A stretch of 33,444 nt of DNA from assembly GCA_016934415.1 (NCBI GenBank), contig JAFGSW010000037.1:1-33444 (forward strand), written 5' to 3'. The notes under the pieces are model-generated. The model saw nothing but the letters and a program-made list of their open reading frames with translations. It had not been told where the DNA came from and searched no databases. Below, one piece after another: positions 1-7,034 of this stretch (positions are counted from its first letter, which is position 1; each line of letters opens with the position of its first letter). Origin of the DNA: Spirochaetales bacterium (GTDB lineage Bacteria > Spirochaetota > Spirochaetia > SZUA-6 > RPPD01). The position numbers and the translations under genes were made by a program.

Positions 1-1
1 C

Positions 2-202
2 CAGGCGGAAAGCCAGAGCACCAACACCGGCGTTTGGAATGGCAGCTCCTGCGGCGGATCCAACAGCGAATGGCTGCACTGCAACGGTTACATCGGGTTC
101 GGTAACACCGGCAGCAGCAGCAGCTCCTCAAGCAGCAGCTCCTCAAGCAGCAGCTCTTCGAGCAGCTCATCCGGCAGCAGCTGGTGGGGCGGTTGGTGGT
201 AA
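2..202 (+). CDS. C-terminal fragment of unknown protein with polyserine tail
   Basis: The 5' end lies outside the window; the visible 66 residues are read in the frame that begins at base 2 and ends with TAA at 200-202. The segment starts with a Gly/Asn/Ser-rich stretch carrying two cysteines. It continues into 20 consecutive serines (bases 113-172) and ends in the aromatic tail GSSWWGGWW. Polyserine tracts of this kind usually act as flexible linkers in secreted or cell-surface proteins, and the terminal Trp/Gly block could be a small binding or sorting element. No family was recognised. The reading frame is supported by the unbroken Ser-codon run and by a terminator about 200 bases downstream. 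A longer frame at 39-323 over the same bases is judged to be a shadow. Confidence 0.6.
   Translation, partial: QAESQSTNTGVWNGSSCGGSNSEWLHCNGYIGFGNTGSSSSSSSSSSSSSSSSSSSSGSSWWGGWW
116..160 (+). repeat. 15-bp in-frame tandem repeat encoding serine
   Basis: Three adjacent 15-bp units, AGCAGCAGCTCCTCA twice and then a diverged third copy, encode five serines each. The unit is a multiple of three, so gain or loss of copies changes linker length without shifting the frame. Confidence 0.75.
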
Positions 203-401
203 AGGAGATTCCGTCAACATCGCGTTGAACGGAAACCTGTCGGGCATGAAGCCCGAACGCCGACACAACCCCCTGTCCGAACGGCACCTGCGGCGGATCG
301 AACGGGAGAAACGATGTGTGTAAACGCGTACGTCGTTTTGGTACCATGAGATTTTCCGTATACTGCCGCGACGCAAGGGGCAAGCATTTGAAATCGTGAT
401 A

Positions 402-431
402 AAAGCCGCCCGGCAATCGCCGGGCGGCTTT
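402..431 (+). terminator. Rho-independent terminator
   Basis: A perfect 13-bp stem (402-414 with 419-431) with a 4-base AATC loop. The core is GCCGCCCGGC and the right arm runs into TTT followed by CTATT. A-rich bases on the left make it potentially bidirectional. It most likely ends transcription from the polyserine-tail gene. Confidence 0.85.
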
Positions 432-523
432 CTATTGGCGGATAAGAAAAAACGATGCCGCATCGCTTTTCATGCGATCAGCCGGTAATGGCTTGAATAC
501 CAAAAGTGCCGGCGCTATACTGC

Positions 524-553
524 TTGACGAAAGCCCGCAACGGGCGGTAAATA
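524..553 (+). promoter_or_regulatory. Candidate sigma-70 promoter for the ICMT/desaturase pair
   Basis: TTGACG (524-529) and TAAATA (548-553) are separated by 18 bases. The spacer holds a small inverted repeat, GCCCG-CAA-CGGGC (533-545). Transcription from here would place the large 575-611 hairpin in the leader of the gene at 648. The -10 match is only moderate. Confidence 0.35.
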
Positions 554-574
554 ACTTTGATACTACCGACCCCT

Positions 575-611
575 GCCGGAACCACGGCCGCGGTGCGGCC
601 GTGGTTCCGGC
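575..611. repeat. Perfect 17-bp inverted repeat (hairpin), 3-base loop
   Basis: Bases 575-591 are the exact reverse complement of 595-611, with loop GGT. The stem is very GC-rich (arm begins GCCGGAACCACGG) and there is no T-tract on either side, so it does not look like a simple intrinsic terminator. It lies 36 bases before the ICMT-like start codon. Confidence 0.85.
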
Positions 612-647
612 GAACTATAAGGGTCGGAACCTTTTCAATCGGGATAC

Positions 648-1418
648 ATGAACATGACTGGCGATAAAAAATCAAAGAGACGGGAAATAATCGGAGCCAT
701 AAGTCTCCTTATCGAAAAATATTTGTTTTCATTGAGCGCCTTTTTTCTCGCGTTCAGCAACATTCGCCACATTATCCTCAATTGGACCCGGATCACCGAT
801 TTTTTTCGATCATTGCCGTCCCTTGGGATCAATCAAGCCACTTTCATTTCTCAAATGGTCGTGACCTTCATTTTGGCATTGGTAAACGCCTTTGTCGGTT
901 TTTTATTGCTTTTAAAGAAAAAACCCCTGCAAAATCCAAAGGGATTTCTCGAAATTTTCATTCCCCTCGTATCCACGTATTTCTGGATTGCCTATAACGT
1001 TATTCGCTATATTCCGAACGAGGTGAATCTTTACTTGGTTCCCCTGAATACATTACTCGTTTTTGCATTCATAGGTTCCATAATTGCGCTCGTCGGATGC
1101 GTCATAAGCGCGCTCGCCGTGTTTCATTTGAGGCGCTCGTTCAGCGTTCTCATACAGGTGCGCGATATTGTGAAACACGGGTTATATCGTTATTCGAGGC
1201 ATCCGATTTATTTCGGTTATATCATATCCGCGGTCGGCCTTACGTTAACGAGTCCGCAACTTTTTTTCCTTATTTTTTCTTTGATACATATAGGCTTGTT
1301 CGTGTTCAGAGCTTACCTTGAAGAAAAAAAGCTGGCCGCTTTTTCTCAAGAATATCAAGACTATATGCACAACACACCCTTCATCATTCCCGTGAGATTA
1401 AGAAAAATCGATTCTTGA
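648..1418 (+). CDS. ICMT/PEMT-like membrane methyltransferase
   Basis: A 256-residue integral membrane protein with about five or six hydrophobic segments. The C-terminal third carries the hallmark of the isoprenylcysteine carboxyl methyltransferase / phospholipid methyltransferase superfamily: HGLYRYSRHPIY (about 177-188), a hydrophobic hairpin, then an EEK (225-227) and EYQDY segment. In this family these parts form the SAM-binding pocket at the membrane surface. Members methylate small lipids, isoprenoids or prenylated substrates; the substrate here is unknown. The gene is visibly AT-richer than its neighbours, with A/T-ending codons and runs of A and T, which suggests recent acquisition or relaxed codon use. 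It sits 19 bases upstream of a phytoene-desaturase-like gene, so a joint role in isoprenoid or lipid modification is plausible. The ATG at 648 has only a weak GGG-type binding site; an ATG at 654 is an alternative. Confidence 0.75.
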   Translation: MNMTGDKKSKRREIIGAISLLIEKYLFSLSAFFLAFSNIRHIILNWTRITDFFRSLPSLGINQATFISQMVVTFILALVNAFVGFLLLLKKKPLQNPKGFLEIFIPLVSTYFWIAYNVIRYIPNEVNLYLVPLNTLLVFAFIGSIIALVGCVISALAVFHLRRSFSVLIQVRDIVKHGLYRYSRHPIYFGYIISAVGLTLTSPQLFFLIFSLIHIGLFVFRAYLEEKKLAAFSQEYQDYMHNTPFIIPVRLRKIDS

Positions 1419-1437
1419 TCGAGGAAAAGGTATTTTT

Positions 1438-2943
1438 ATGGACAAAAAAATCGTCATCATCGGCGGCGGAATCGCCGGACTGGCGACGGGCTGCTACGCC
1501 CGTATGAACGGCTATGAGGCCGAGATCCACGAAATGCACAGCCTCCCGGGCGGACTCTGCACCACCTGGCGGCGCGGCGGGTACCTGTTCGACGGCTGCA
1601 TCCATTGGCTGGTGGGCTCGTCGCCGGCGAGCGACTGGTACGGCGTCTGGGAGGAACTGGGCGTCGTCCAGGGTCGGCCGATGTTCAACCATGAAATTTT
1701 CTCAAGCTTCGCCGGCCGGGACGGGAAAGTCCTTCACTTCTACACCAACGCCGACCGCCTCGAGGCACACCTGAAGGAGTTTGCGCCGCGGGACGGGGCC
1801 GCCATCGAGAAGCTGTGCGCCTTCATCCGCAAATTCGGGAGTTTCTCCATGCCCGTCGGGAAACCGGCCGAGCTCATGGGCCTTTTCGACGGCCTGGGCC
1901 TGATTTTCAAACTGGGCCGCTTCATGAAAGACTTCGCCGAGCTGGGGAAACTCACCCTCGGCGACGTCGGCGCGTGGTTCCGGGACGACTTCCTCCGTCG
2001 GGCGGTCTCGGGATCGCTCTTCGACGAAAAAATGCCGGCCTTTGCGCTTATCGCCACCCTCGCTCAGATGAACGTAAAAATAGCCGGTTATCCCCTCGGC
2101 GGGTCCTTTGAGCTTGCGCGCGCGATGGAGAAACGCTTCACCGACCTGGGCGGAAAGGTCCATTATCGATCCAAGGTGGAAAAAGTGATCGAGCGCGACG
2201 GGCGCGCCGTCGGCGTACGCCTGGCCGGCGGAGCCGAGTCGCCGGCAGATTACGTCGTCTGCGCATCGGACCTTCGTGCGGCGCTGCATTCGCTTCTCGA
2301 CGGAAGCCGCGTAGACCCGCTTCACAGGGAGCTTTTGGAGACCGGAAAGACATACCCGCCTTCCGTGCTCGTTTCCTTCGGAGTAAACATGGATTTCGGC
2401 GCCGACATTTCCTGCCTCGGCACCGCCTATGAGCTGGAAAAGCCGATCACCATCGCCGGCCAAAGCCTTCCGTTATTCGGAATAAAGAATTACTGTTACG
2501 ATCCATCGCTCGCGCCTGAGGGAAAGTCCGTCGTCGGCACCTACCTCCCCGCGGACTGGCTTTATTGGGAAAAACTCGCGGGAGACCGCGAGGCGTATGA
2601 GGCGGAAAAGGAGAAGATACGGGCGCAATGCGAAGAGGAAATCGATCGCCGCTTTCCCGGGTTCCGCTCCAAAATCGAGGAAGCGGACGTGGCGACGCCT
2701 CTCACCTTCCAACGTCTCACCGGCAACTGGCGCGGGACGTACATGACCTGGCAGCTCGACGGAGATTTCCAACGCAAACATCCATTCATTCCCAAGACCG
2801 TTCCGGGGCTGGACAATTTCTACCTTGCCAGCATGTGGACCTTTCCGCCCGGCGGCATTCCCGGCGCGGCGGGCGTGGGCCGCGGCGTCATGCAGATCAT
2901 TTGCCGTAAGGACAAGAAGCGGTTTCAGACGACGAAGGTGTAA
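1438..2943 (+). CDS. Phytoene desaturase/CrtISO-like FAD-dependent oxidoreductase
   Basis: A 501-residue flavoprotein. The N-terminal Rossmann motif IIGGGIAGL (7-15), with an acidic residue at the end of the second strand (Glu32) and LPGG (37-40), binds FAD. The C-terminal motif, an aromatic stretch followed by PPGGIPGAAGVGRGV, is the second dinucleotide-binding signature of the phytoene dehydrogenase-related family (COG1233), which includes carotenoid desaturases, carotene isomerases and retinol saturase. Length is normal for the family. A good ribosome binding site (AGGAAAAGG) precedes the ATG at 1438. It follows the membrane methyltransferase by 19 bases and probably shares its transcript. 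No phytoene synthase or other carotenoid gene is visible, so the substrate could be another polyene or unsaturated lipid. Confidence 0.8.
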   Translation: MDKKIVIIGGGIAGLATGCYARMNGYEAEIHEMHSLPGGLCTTWRRGGYLFDGCIHWLVGSSPASDWYGVWEELGVVQGRPMFNHEIFSSFAGRDGKVLHFYTNADRLEAHLKEFAPRDGAAIEKLCAFIRKFGSFSMPVGKPAELMGLFDGLGLIFKLGRFMKDFAELGKLTLGDVGAWFRDDFLRRAVSGSLFDEKMPAFALIATLAQMNVKIAGYPLGGSFELARAMEKRFTDLGGKVHYRSKVEKVIERDGRAVGVRLAGGAESPADYVVCASDLRAALHSLLDGSRVDPLHRELLETGKTYPPSVLVSFGVNMDFGADISCLGTAYELEKPITIAGQSLPLFGIKNYCYDPSLAPEGKSVVGTYLPADWLYWEKLAGDREAYEAEKEKIRAQCEEEIDRRFPGFRSKIEEADVATPLTFQRLTGNWRGTYMTWQLDGDFQRKHPFIPKTVPGLDNFYLASMWTFPPGGIPGAAGVGRGVMQIICRKDKKRFQTTKV

Positions 2944-3088
2944 GACGATTTTCCCTCGTTACCAAAAAAAGCGATCCGAGGAATACCAGGAAACCCTTCA
3001 TTGTTGGGACGCACGGCCGCGCGTTCCAACATCTGTAATTTTCCGGACGGGTTCGGAAAGTTCTCCCCAAAAAAAATCCTACACCGAT

Positions 3089-3108
3089 GCCCTGCGACGG
3101 GCTTTTTT
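3089..3108 (+). terminator. Possible weak intrinsic terminator
   Basis: A short GCCC/GGGC stem (3089-3092 with 3099-3102) is followed directly by six T residues. It lies about 145 bases after the desaturase gene and just before the candidate lsrF promoter. The stem is only 4 bp, so the call is tentative. Confidence 0.4.
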
Positions 3109-3122
3109 ATCCACTCCTCGCC

Positions 3123-3151
3123 TTGATCGACCTCCTCCCGGATGTTATGCT
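3123..3151 (+). promoter_or_regulatory. Candidate sigma-70 promoter for the lsrF cassette
   Basis: TTGATC (3123-3128) and TATGCT (3146-3151) with a 17-base spacer. It lies 43 bases upstream of the lsrF ATG, which has its own strong ribosome binding site. Confidence 0.5.
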
Positions 3152-3194
3152 CTCTGCGATATCATTGTTTTTATTCGATGAAAGGAGCCCTCCC

Positions 3195-4100
3195 ATGCCT
3201 GAAGCCGACACCAATGCCAAAGAAAAGCAATATCGCCCCGAGGTCCCGCAGAAGATGAAGCCCTTCCCGCTCAAAGGCGCCCAATCCTACGACTGGGGGA
3301 TGAAGAACCGCCTGGCGCGCACCTTCGATCCCCGGAGCGGACGCACGGTCATGCTGGCCGTGGATCACGGCTACTTCCAGGGGCCGACCACCGGCCTTGA
3401 GCGCATCGACCTGTCCATCGTCCCGCTCATCCCGTACTGCGACGCGCTCTTCTGCACGCGCGGCGTCCTCCGCTCGCTTATTCCCCCGCAGAGCCAAAAA
3501 CCGATGGTGCTGCGCGCCTCGGGGGGCCCGAGCATTCTCAAAGAGCTCTCCAACGAGGAGATCGCCATGGACATGGAGGACGCGCTCAGGCTCAATGCCT
3601 GCGGAGTAGGCATCCAGGTGTTCATCGGCGGCGAATACGAGACGAGGTCGATCCACAACATGACCCGGCTCGTCGACCTCGGGATGAGGCACGGCATGCC
3701 GGTCATGGGGGTGACGGCCGTGGGCAAGGACATGAAACGCGACGCCCAGTACTTCCGCCTCGCCTGCCGGATGATCGCCGAGCTCGGGGCCACGTACGTG
3801 AAAACGTACTACGTCGAGGAGGACTTCGAAACGGTGACCGCCTCCTGCCCGGTGCCGATCGTCATGGCCGGCGGCAAAAAGCTCTCTGAAATAGACGCCC
3901 TGAAGATGGCCTACAACGCGGTCATAAGCGGAGCGGCCGGCGTCGATATGGGACGCAACATCTTTCAGAGCGACGATCCGGTCGCCATGATCCAGGCCGT
4001 GCGCGCGGTCGTGCACAAGCATACGAAACCGGAACACGCGCTCGAGCTCTACCAGACGCTCAAGGAAAAGCACGCGGGGAAAAGAGCCTCCGCCAGATAA
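3195..4100 (+). CDS. lsrF: LsrF-like class I aldolase / 3-hydroxy-5-phosphonooxypentane-2,4-dione thiolase
   Basis: A 301-residue protein of the DeoC/LsrF/class I aldolase family. From memory it resembles E. coli LsrF along nearly its whole length: [45 protein letters not shown] and [11 protein letters not shown] are all present. In E. coli LsrF transfers an acetyl group from the phosphorylated AI-2 product P-HPD to CoA in the cytoplasm. The Schiff-base lysine falls in KTYYVE at Lys203. The frame is open upstream to 3087, but the ATG at 3195 is preceded by AAAGGAG at 7 bases and gives the family length, so it was chosen. Downstream lie a zinc dehydrogenase and a VOC protein. No lsrACDB, lsrK, lsrR or lsrG is visible, so AI-2 degradation is only one option; a related aldol cleavage or condensation of a phosphorylated keto sugar is another. 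Confidence 0.85.
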   Translation: MPEADTNAKEKQYRPEVPQKMKPFPLKGAQSYDWGMKNRLARTFDPRSGRTVMLAVDHGYFQGPTTGLERIDLSIVPLIPYCDALFCTRGVLRSLIPPQSQKPMVLRASGGPSILKELSNEEIAMDMEDALRLNACGVGIQVFIGGEYETRSIHNMTRLVDLGMRHGMPVMGVTAVGKDMKRDAQYFRLACRMIAELGATYVKTYYVEEDFETVTASCPVPIVMAGGKKLSEIDALKMAYNAVISGAAGVDMGRNIFQSDDPVAMIQAVRAVVHKHTKPEHALELYQTLKEKHAGKRASAR

Positions 4101-4182
4101 CCTTCCGCGTGAGAACGGAAAGATCCAAACCCGCGGAGTAATACGGAAATAGAAAAACCATTTGCTGTGGAGAAAAAGACCG

Positions 4183-5214
4183 ATGAAAGTCGCGATGTGG
4201 TACAACAACCGGGACATCCGGATCGAGGAGCGGCCCCGGCCCCGGCCCGGCCCGCGTGAGATGCTCGTCAAAGTGATGGCGTGCGGCATCTGCGGCTCGG
4301 ACGTGGTGGAATGGTACCGGCTGCCGCGCGCGCCGCTCGTCCAGGGGCACGAGCTCGGGGCGGTGGTGCACGAGGCCGGCGTCGAGGTGACGCGCTTTTC
4401 CCCCGGCGACCGCGTGTTCATCGCTCCCAAGGCCGCCTGCGGCGAATGCCGCTCCTGCAAAGCCCGCCATTTCCCGCAGTGCACCGGCGCAAAAGAGCGC
4501 CTGCCGGGAGGGTTCGCGGAATACGTCTTGGTGCCGGAAACGTTCATCAGGCGCGCCGCCTGGCCCCTTCCCGAATCGATCTCCTACGAACAAGCCACCT
4601 TCATCGAACCGCTCGCCTGCGTCGTCCGGGCCCAATCGATCGCGGAGCTGCGCGCCGGACAGGACGTCCTCATTCTCGGGTGCGGAATGTCGGGCCTTCT
4701 CCACGTGCAGCTCGCCAAACTGAAAGATTGCCGGGTCGCCGTCACGGACATTGACCGGAGAAGACTCGAGCGGGCTTACGGGTACGGCGCGGATCTCGTT
4801 CTGCCCGCGACCGAAAACGTGGCGGAAAAAGCTCGGGAGTTTTTCGGACATGGGGCGGACGTCGTCGTCCTCTGCACGGCCGCGCTCCCGGCGGTGGAGC
4901 AGGCCTGGGACGCGGCGGGCTCGGGCGGCGCTGTGGTCTTCTTCGCCGTGCCCGGACCGGACAAGCAGGTCACTCTTCCCGTCAACTCATACTGGACCCG
5001 GGAGATGCGCGTTCTCACCTCGTACTACTGCGGACCTCCGGATATAGAAGAAGCGGTGCGGCTCCTCGCCGCCCGCGAAATCGGAGTCGATTCGCTCGTC
5101 ACCCATCGCCTGCCGCTCGATCGGATCGCCGAAGGATTTCGGCTGGTGCTCGAAGGCAAGGAGGCGATTAAAGTGATCATCCAACCGAACGGTGGCGGGG
5201 CAGCAACGGGATAA
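4183..5214 (+). CDS. Zinc-dependent medium-chain alcohol/sugar-alcohol dehydrogenase
   Basis: A 343-residue MDR-family enzyme of the threonine/sorbitol dehydrogenase type, expected to oxidise a secondary alcohol with NAD+. Catalytic zinc ligands are visible: Cys37 in GICGSD, His56-Glu57 in GHE and Glu142 in IEPL. A complete structural zinc site is present (Cys86, Cys89, Cys92, Cys100). The Rossmann motif GCGMSG is at 166-171, and Asp189 at the end of the second strand points to NAD(H) rather than NADP(H). The frame is open from 4162, but the ATG at 4183 with GGAG ten bases upstream gives the usual N-terminus. It follows lsrF by 82 bases and the VOC gene begins 16 bases after it, so it likely acts in one pathway with both. 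The substrate is not evident. Confidence 0.85.
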   Translation: MKVAMWYNNRDIRIEERPRPRPGPREMLVKVMACGICGSDVVEWYRLPRAPLVQGHELGAVVHEAGVEVTRFSPGDRVFIAPKAACGECRSCKARHFPQCTGAKERLPGGFAEYVLVPETFIRRAAWPLPESISYEQATFIEPLACVVRAQSIAELRAGQDVLILGCGMSGLLHVQLAKLKDCRVAVTDIDRRRLERAYGYGADLVLPATENVAEKAREFFGHGADVVVLCTAALPAVEQAWDAAGSGGAVVFFAVPGPDKQVTLPVNSYWTREMRVLTSYYCGPPDIEEAVRLLAAREIGVDSLVTHRLPLDRIAEGFRLVLEGKEAIKVIIQPNGGGAATG

Positions 5215-5230
5215 ATCGGAAGGAGCGACG

Positions 5231-5617
5231 ATGGAAATCAAGCATTTCGGCCTGGCCTGCCGAACGGAAGAGGAAGCCGATCGGTTCTTCGGAGAGCTCC
5301 TCGGCCTTAACAAATCCGAACGCAAAGCGATTCCCGCCTCCATCACCCTGCCCCTCTTCGGAGTGGACGGCGGGCTCGACGCGTACGACTATTCGGGCCC
5401 CGGGCTCCATTTCGAAGTCTTCATTCACGACGATCCCGCCGAACGCTCCGAACGCATCGCCCACGTCTGCCTCGCCGTCCCCGATCCCGAGGCGTTCCTC
5501 GAACAGGCAGAGTGCCTGGGTTTTCCCGCGTTGCGTATTCCGCGGGGTGACGGGAAAGTGTATTTCGTGAAGGACCCGAGCGGCCGCCTGTATGAAATCA
5601 AGCGGGCGGCTCCGTAA
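5231..5617 (+). CDS. VOC (glyoxalase/dioxygenase fold) family protein
   Basis: A 128-residue single VOC module made of two beta-alpha-beta-beta-beta halves. The four expected metal ligands appear at His5, Glu62, His78 and Glu122, the HxE...HxE layout of glyoxalase I and methylmalonyl-CoA epimerase. A metal-dependent isomerase or epimerase is therefore more likely than a binding protein without a metal. GGAAGGAG ends 5 bases before the ATG at 5231. It is the third gene of the lsrF-dehydrogenase cassette and may epimerise or isomerise the cassette's intermediate. Its last 20 bases overlap the 3' end of the convergent flavodoxin/ferredoxin gene. Confidence 0.75.
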   Translation: MEIKHFGLACRTEEEADRFFGELLGLNKSERKAIPASITLPLFGVDGGLDAYDYSGPGLHFEVFIHDDPAERSERIAHVCLAVPDPEAFLEQAECLGFPALRIPRGDGKVYFVKDPSGRLYEIKRAAP

Positions 5618-6464
5618 GCCGCCCCTCTCCGCGCTGCGCGGCCATGTCCTGCACGGTCGCCCAGGGATGCGGATAGCGCCCGTTCTTCGCCGTGTACGAT
5701 TTCATCCAAAATTTCGAGACGATTTGAACCGCTTCGCGGGGGCAGAAGTTGAGACAGGCGTAGCACAGGCGGCAATCGACCTCGGGCCGCCAGAACGGCC
5801 GGCCGTTCCGCGCCTCGATCTTCCCGGCCGGGCACACCCGGGCGCACGTGCCGCAACCGGCACAACGCGCGTCGGCGTAGAAATAACGCTTGACCCGCCG
5901 GGCCAGTCGGCGCACCATGAAAGGGACCAGCCGTTCGAAGATGAAGTTGACGGGGGCGATGCGGCTCAGCCGTATCCCGTCCGCCTTCTCCAGGCGGTCT
6001 TCCCTCGCCCCCACCTTGTCGACGATGCTTTTCACCCGGTCGTCCAGATCCGCCTCTATCCTCTCAAACTCATCGGACGCGGGAATCGAGAAAACCTTGA
6101 GCTTCGGGTCGTTGCCGGCCATCGTGACGACGAAGCCGGCGTTCAGCCTCTTCCCCTGTTTTTCGAGTAGCCGCTCAATCGTCGGGAAGCCGCGAAATAC
6201 GGTGCCTCCCCTCGTGGCGACCGCGAAAAAGTAGGAGGATGCCCGGCAGTCGACCAGCTTCAGGAAATCGACGACAATGCGGGGGACGGTCATGCCATGG
6301 ACCGGGAATACCAATCCTATCGCTTCGCCGCGAGTTTTCACCGGCCCCGCCCCGAGGGCGCCGGCCATAGGGATGAGTCGGGCGCCGGCAAGCGATGAGG
6401 CGATGCCGCGCGCGGCGCGCAGAGAATTACCGGTACCGGTGAAATAGTAAATCTCGATGCTCAT
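5598..6464 (-). CDS. EFR1-type flavodoxin/ferredoxin fusion protein
   Basis: A 288-residue cytoplasmic electron-transfer protein. The N-terminus has a flavodoxin-like FMN phosphate loop (FTGTGNS, 8-14). The C-terminus has two CxxCxxCxxxCP clusters, Cys201/204/207/211 and Cys231/234/237/241, for two [4Fe-4S] centres. This is the EFR1 (flavodoxin domain plus bacterial ferredoxin) architecture. Such proteins carry low-potential electrons; the partner here is unknown. AAAAGGAG precedes the start on the minus strand. It lies 22 bases downstream of an Rrf2-type regulator, so regulator and redox protein form a two-gene operon. It overlaps the VOC gene tail to tail by 20 bases. Confidence 0.82.
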   Translation of the reverse strand: MSIEIYYFTGTGNSLRAARGIASSLAGARLIPMAGALGAGPVKTRGEAIGLVFPVHGMTVPRIVVDFLKLVDCRASSYFFAVATRGGTVFRGFPTIERLLEKQGKRLNAGFVVTMAGNDPKLKVFSIPASDEFERIEADLDDRVKSIVDKVGAREDRLEKADGIRLSRIAPVNFIFERLVPFMVRRLARRVKRYFYADARCAGCGTCARVCPAGKIEARNGRPFWRPEVDCRLCYACLNFCPREAVQIVSKFWMKSYTAKNGRYPHPWATVQDMAAQRGEGRLTEPPA

Positions 6465-6486
6465 AACGACTCCTTTTCGGGACGCT

Positions 6487-6933
6487 CTACCGGCGGGTTG
6501 TGCCGTTCGTAAGAGTGACCCCGAAGAGCGTGTTGATCGTCACGCTTGAGAGCGTCTTGCGCACGGCCGCCTCCGCTGCCGCGAAGCACTCGAGCACCCG
6601 GCGCCTGGCCTCAACAATTTCCTTCCGATCGGGGTCGGCCGGCAGGTCGGACGAGAAAAGGGGCCGCTTGCGCTCAATGGCGTCGAACACATCGAGGAGC
6701 GTGATCGCCTTGGCGGGCCGGGTCAGCCTCACGCCGCCCTTCTTCCCCTCCCTGCTCTCGAGCAACCCGGCGGCGACGAGGCGGGTGAGGATGCCCACGA
6801 CCGTCGAGCGGGGGATGCCGAGAGTCTCCGCCAGGTAGGCCGCCGGAACACGCTCGATCCGCAGGAGCTCGTTCCGCGCCCCGACGCAGATCAGGACGGC
6901 GATGGACTGAGTGTAGGCAAGGGAATAACTCAT
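6487..6933 (-). CDS. Rrf2-family transcriptional regulator
   Basis: A 148-residue winged-helix DNA-binding protein. The N-terminus (SLAYTQSIAVLICVG), the recognition region (VPAAYLAETLGIPRSTVVGIL, about 29-49) and the wing (GKKGGVRLTRPAKAITLLDV) match the Rrf2 family that includes IscR, NsrR and CymR. Only two cysteines are present (16 and 116), so the three-Cys Fe-S cluster motif of IscR/NsrR is missing. It therefore probably senses something other than a canonical bound cluster. The ATG at 6933 gives the classic family N-terminus but has no Shine-Dalgarno; the mRNA may be leaderless. It heads the operon with the flavodoxin/ferredoxin gene and is divergent from the PAS kinase. It may autoregulate through the AT-rich region between them. 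Confidence 0.85.
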   Translation of the reverse strand: MSYSLAYTQSIAVLICVGARNELLRIERVPAAYLAETLGIPRSTVVGILTRLVAAGLLESREGKKGGVRLTRPAKAITLLDVFDAIERKRPLFSSDLPADPDRKEIVEARRRVLECFAAAEAAVRKTLSSVTINTLFGVTLTNGTTRR

Positions 6934-6943
6934 TGTTATACTA

Positions 6944-6972
6944 TATATATAATATATTTAGTTTATCGTCAA
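6944..6972 (-). promoter_or_regulatory. Candidate promoter of the rrf2-type operon
   Basis: Read on the minus strand: TTGACG (6972-6967), a 17-base spacer, TATATA (6949-6944). The -10 box is only 10 bases from the ATG at 6933, which leaves a leader of about 4 bases. The alternating TA tract around 6938-6958 could also be an operator. Confidence 0.5.
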
Positions 6973-6995
6973 ACGTTTTTTTCCCCCTCTCGTCA

Positions 6996-7024
6996 TTGCA
7001 AAACCGGAGCCGCTTGTTTATACT
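6996..7024 (+). promoter_or_regulatory. Candidate promoter of the PAS hybrid kinase
   Basis: TTGCAA (6996-7001), a 17-base spacer, TATACT (7019-7024). The kinase ATG at 7035 is 10 bases after the -10 box and no Shine-Dalgarno is present, so a near-leaderless transcript is predicted. A separate consensus TATAAT at 6948-6953 lacks a matching -35 box. Confidence 0.5.
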
Positions 7025-7034
7025 TTTTCCGTAT

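Larger units (their letters stand above)
203..647. other. Non-coding stretch between the polyserine gene and the ICMT-like gene
   Basis: About 445 bases with no convincing gene. It holds a strong terminator (402-431), a candidate promoter (524-553) and a perfect 17-bp hairpin (575-611). A very short basic ORF at 246-323 (25 codons plus stop) has no usable ribosome binding site. An AAGGAG-like sequence just after the TAA at 200 has no ATG, GTG or TTG at a suitable distance. A weak TATACT box at 359-364 ahead of the terminator leaves room for a roughly 60-base small RNA, but its -35 box is poor. Confidence 0.6.

Noticed and set aside
116..160. Short regularly spaced repeats resembling a CRISPR array
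   Set aside because: Units are 15 bp, directly adjacent without spacers, and encode serine in frame.
39..323. Open frame over the polyserine gene and beyond
   Set aside because: Ala-rich shadow of the Ser-codon repeat in another frame; the frame ending at 202 gives coherent Ser/Gly/Trp composition.
371..431. Small RNA between a TATACT box and the terminator at 402
   Set aside because: The -35 box is poor and spacing is wrong; the terminator is explained by the upstream gene.
3087..3194. Upstream extension of LsrF
   Set aside because: It includes the candidate promoter, and the ATG at 3195 has a consensus ribosome binding site at the right distance.
3171..4547. 458-codon minus-strand frame over lsrF and the dehydrogenase
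   Set aside because: Crosses two genes with clear family motifs; no signal, domain or start site.
6933..7034. N-terminal extension of the PAS kinase from 6933
   Set aside because: The extra residues come from an AT-rich intergenic sequence that holds the promoters; the ATG at 7035 directly precedes PAS1.
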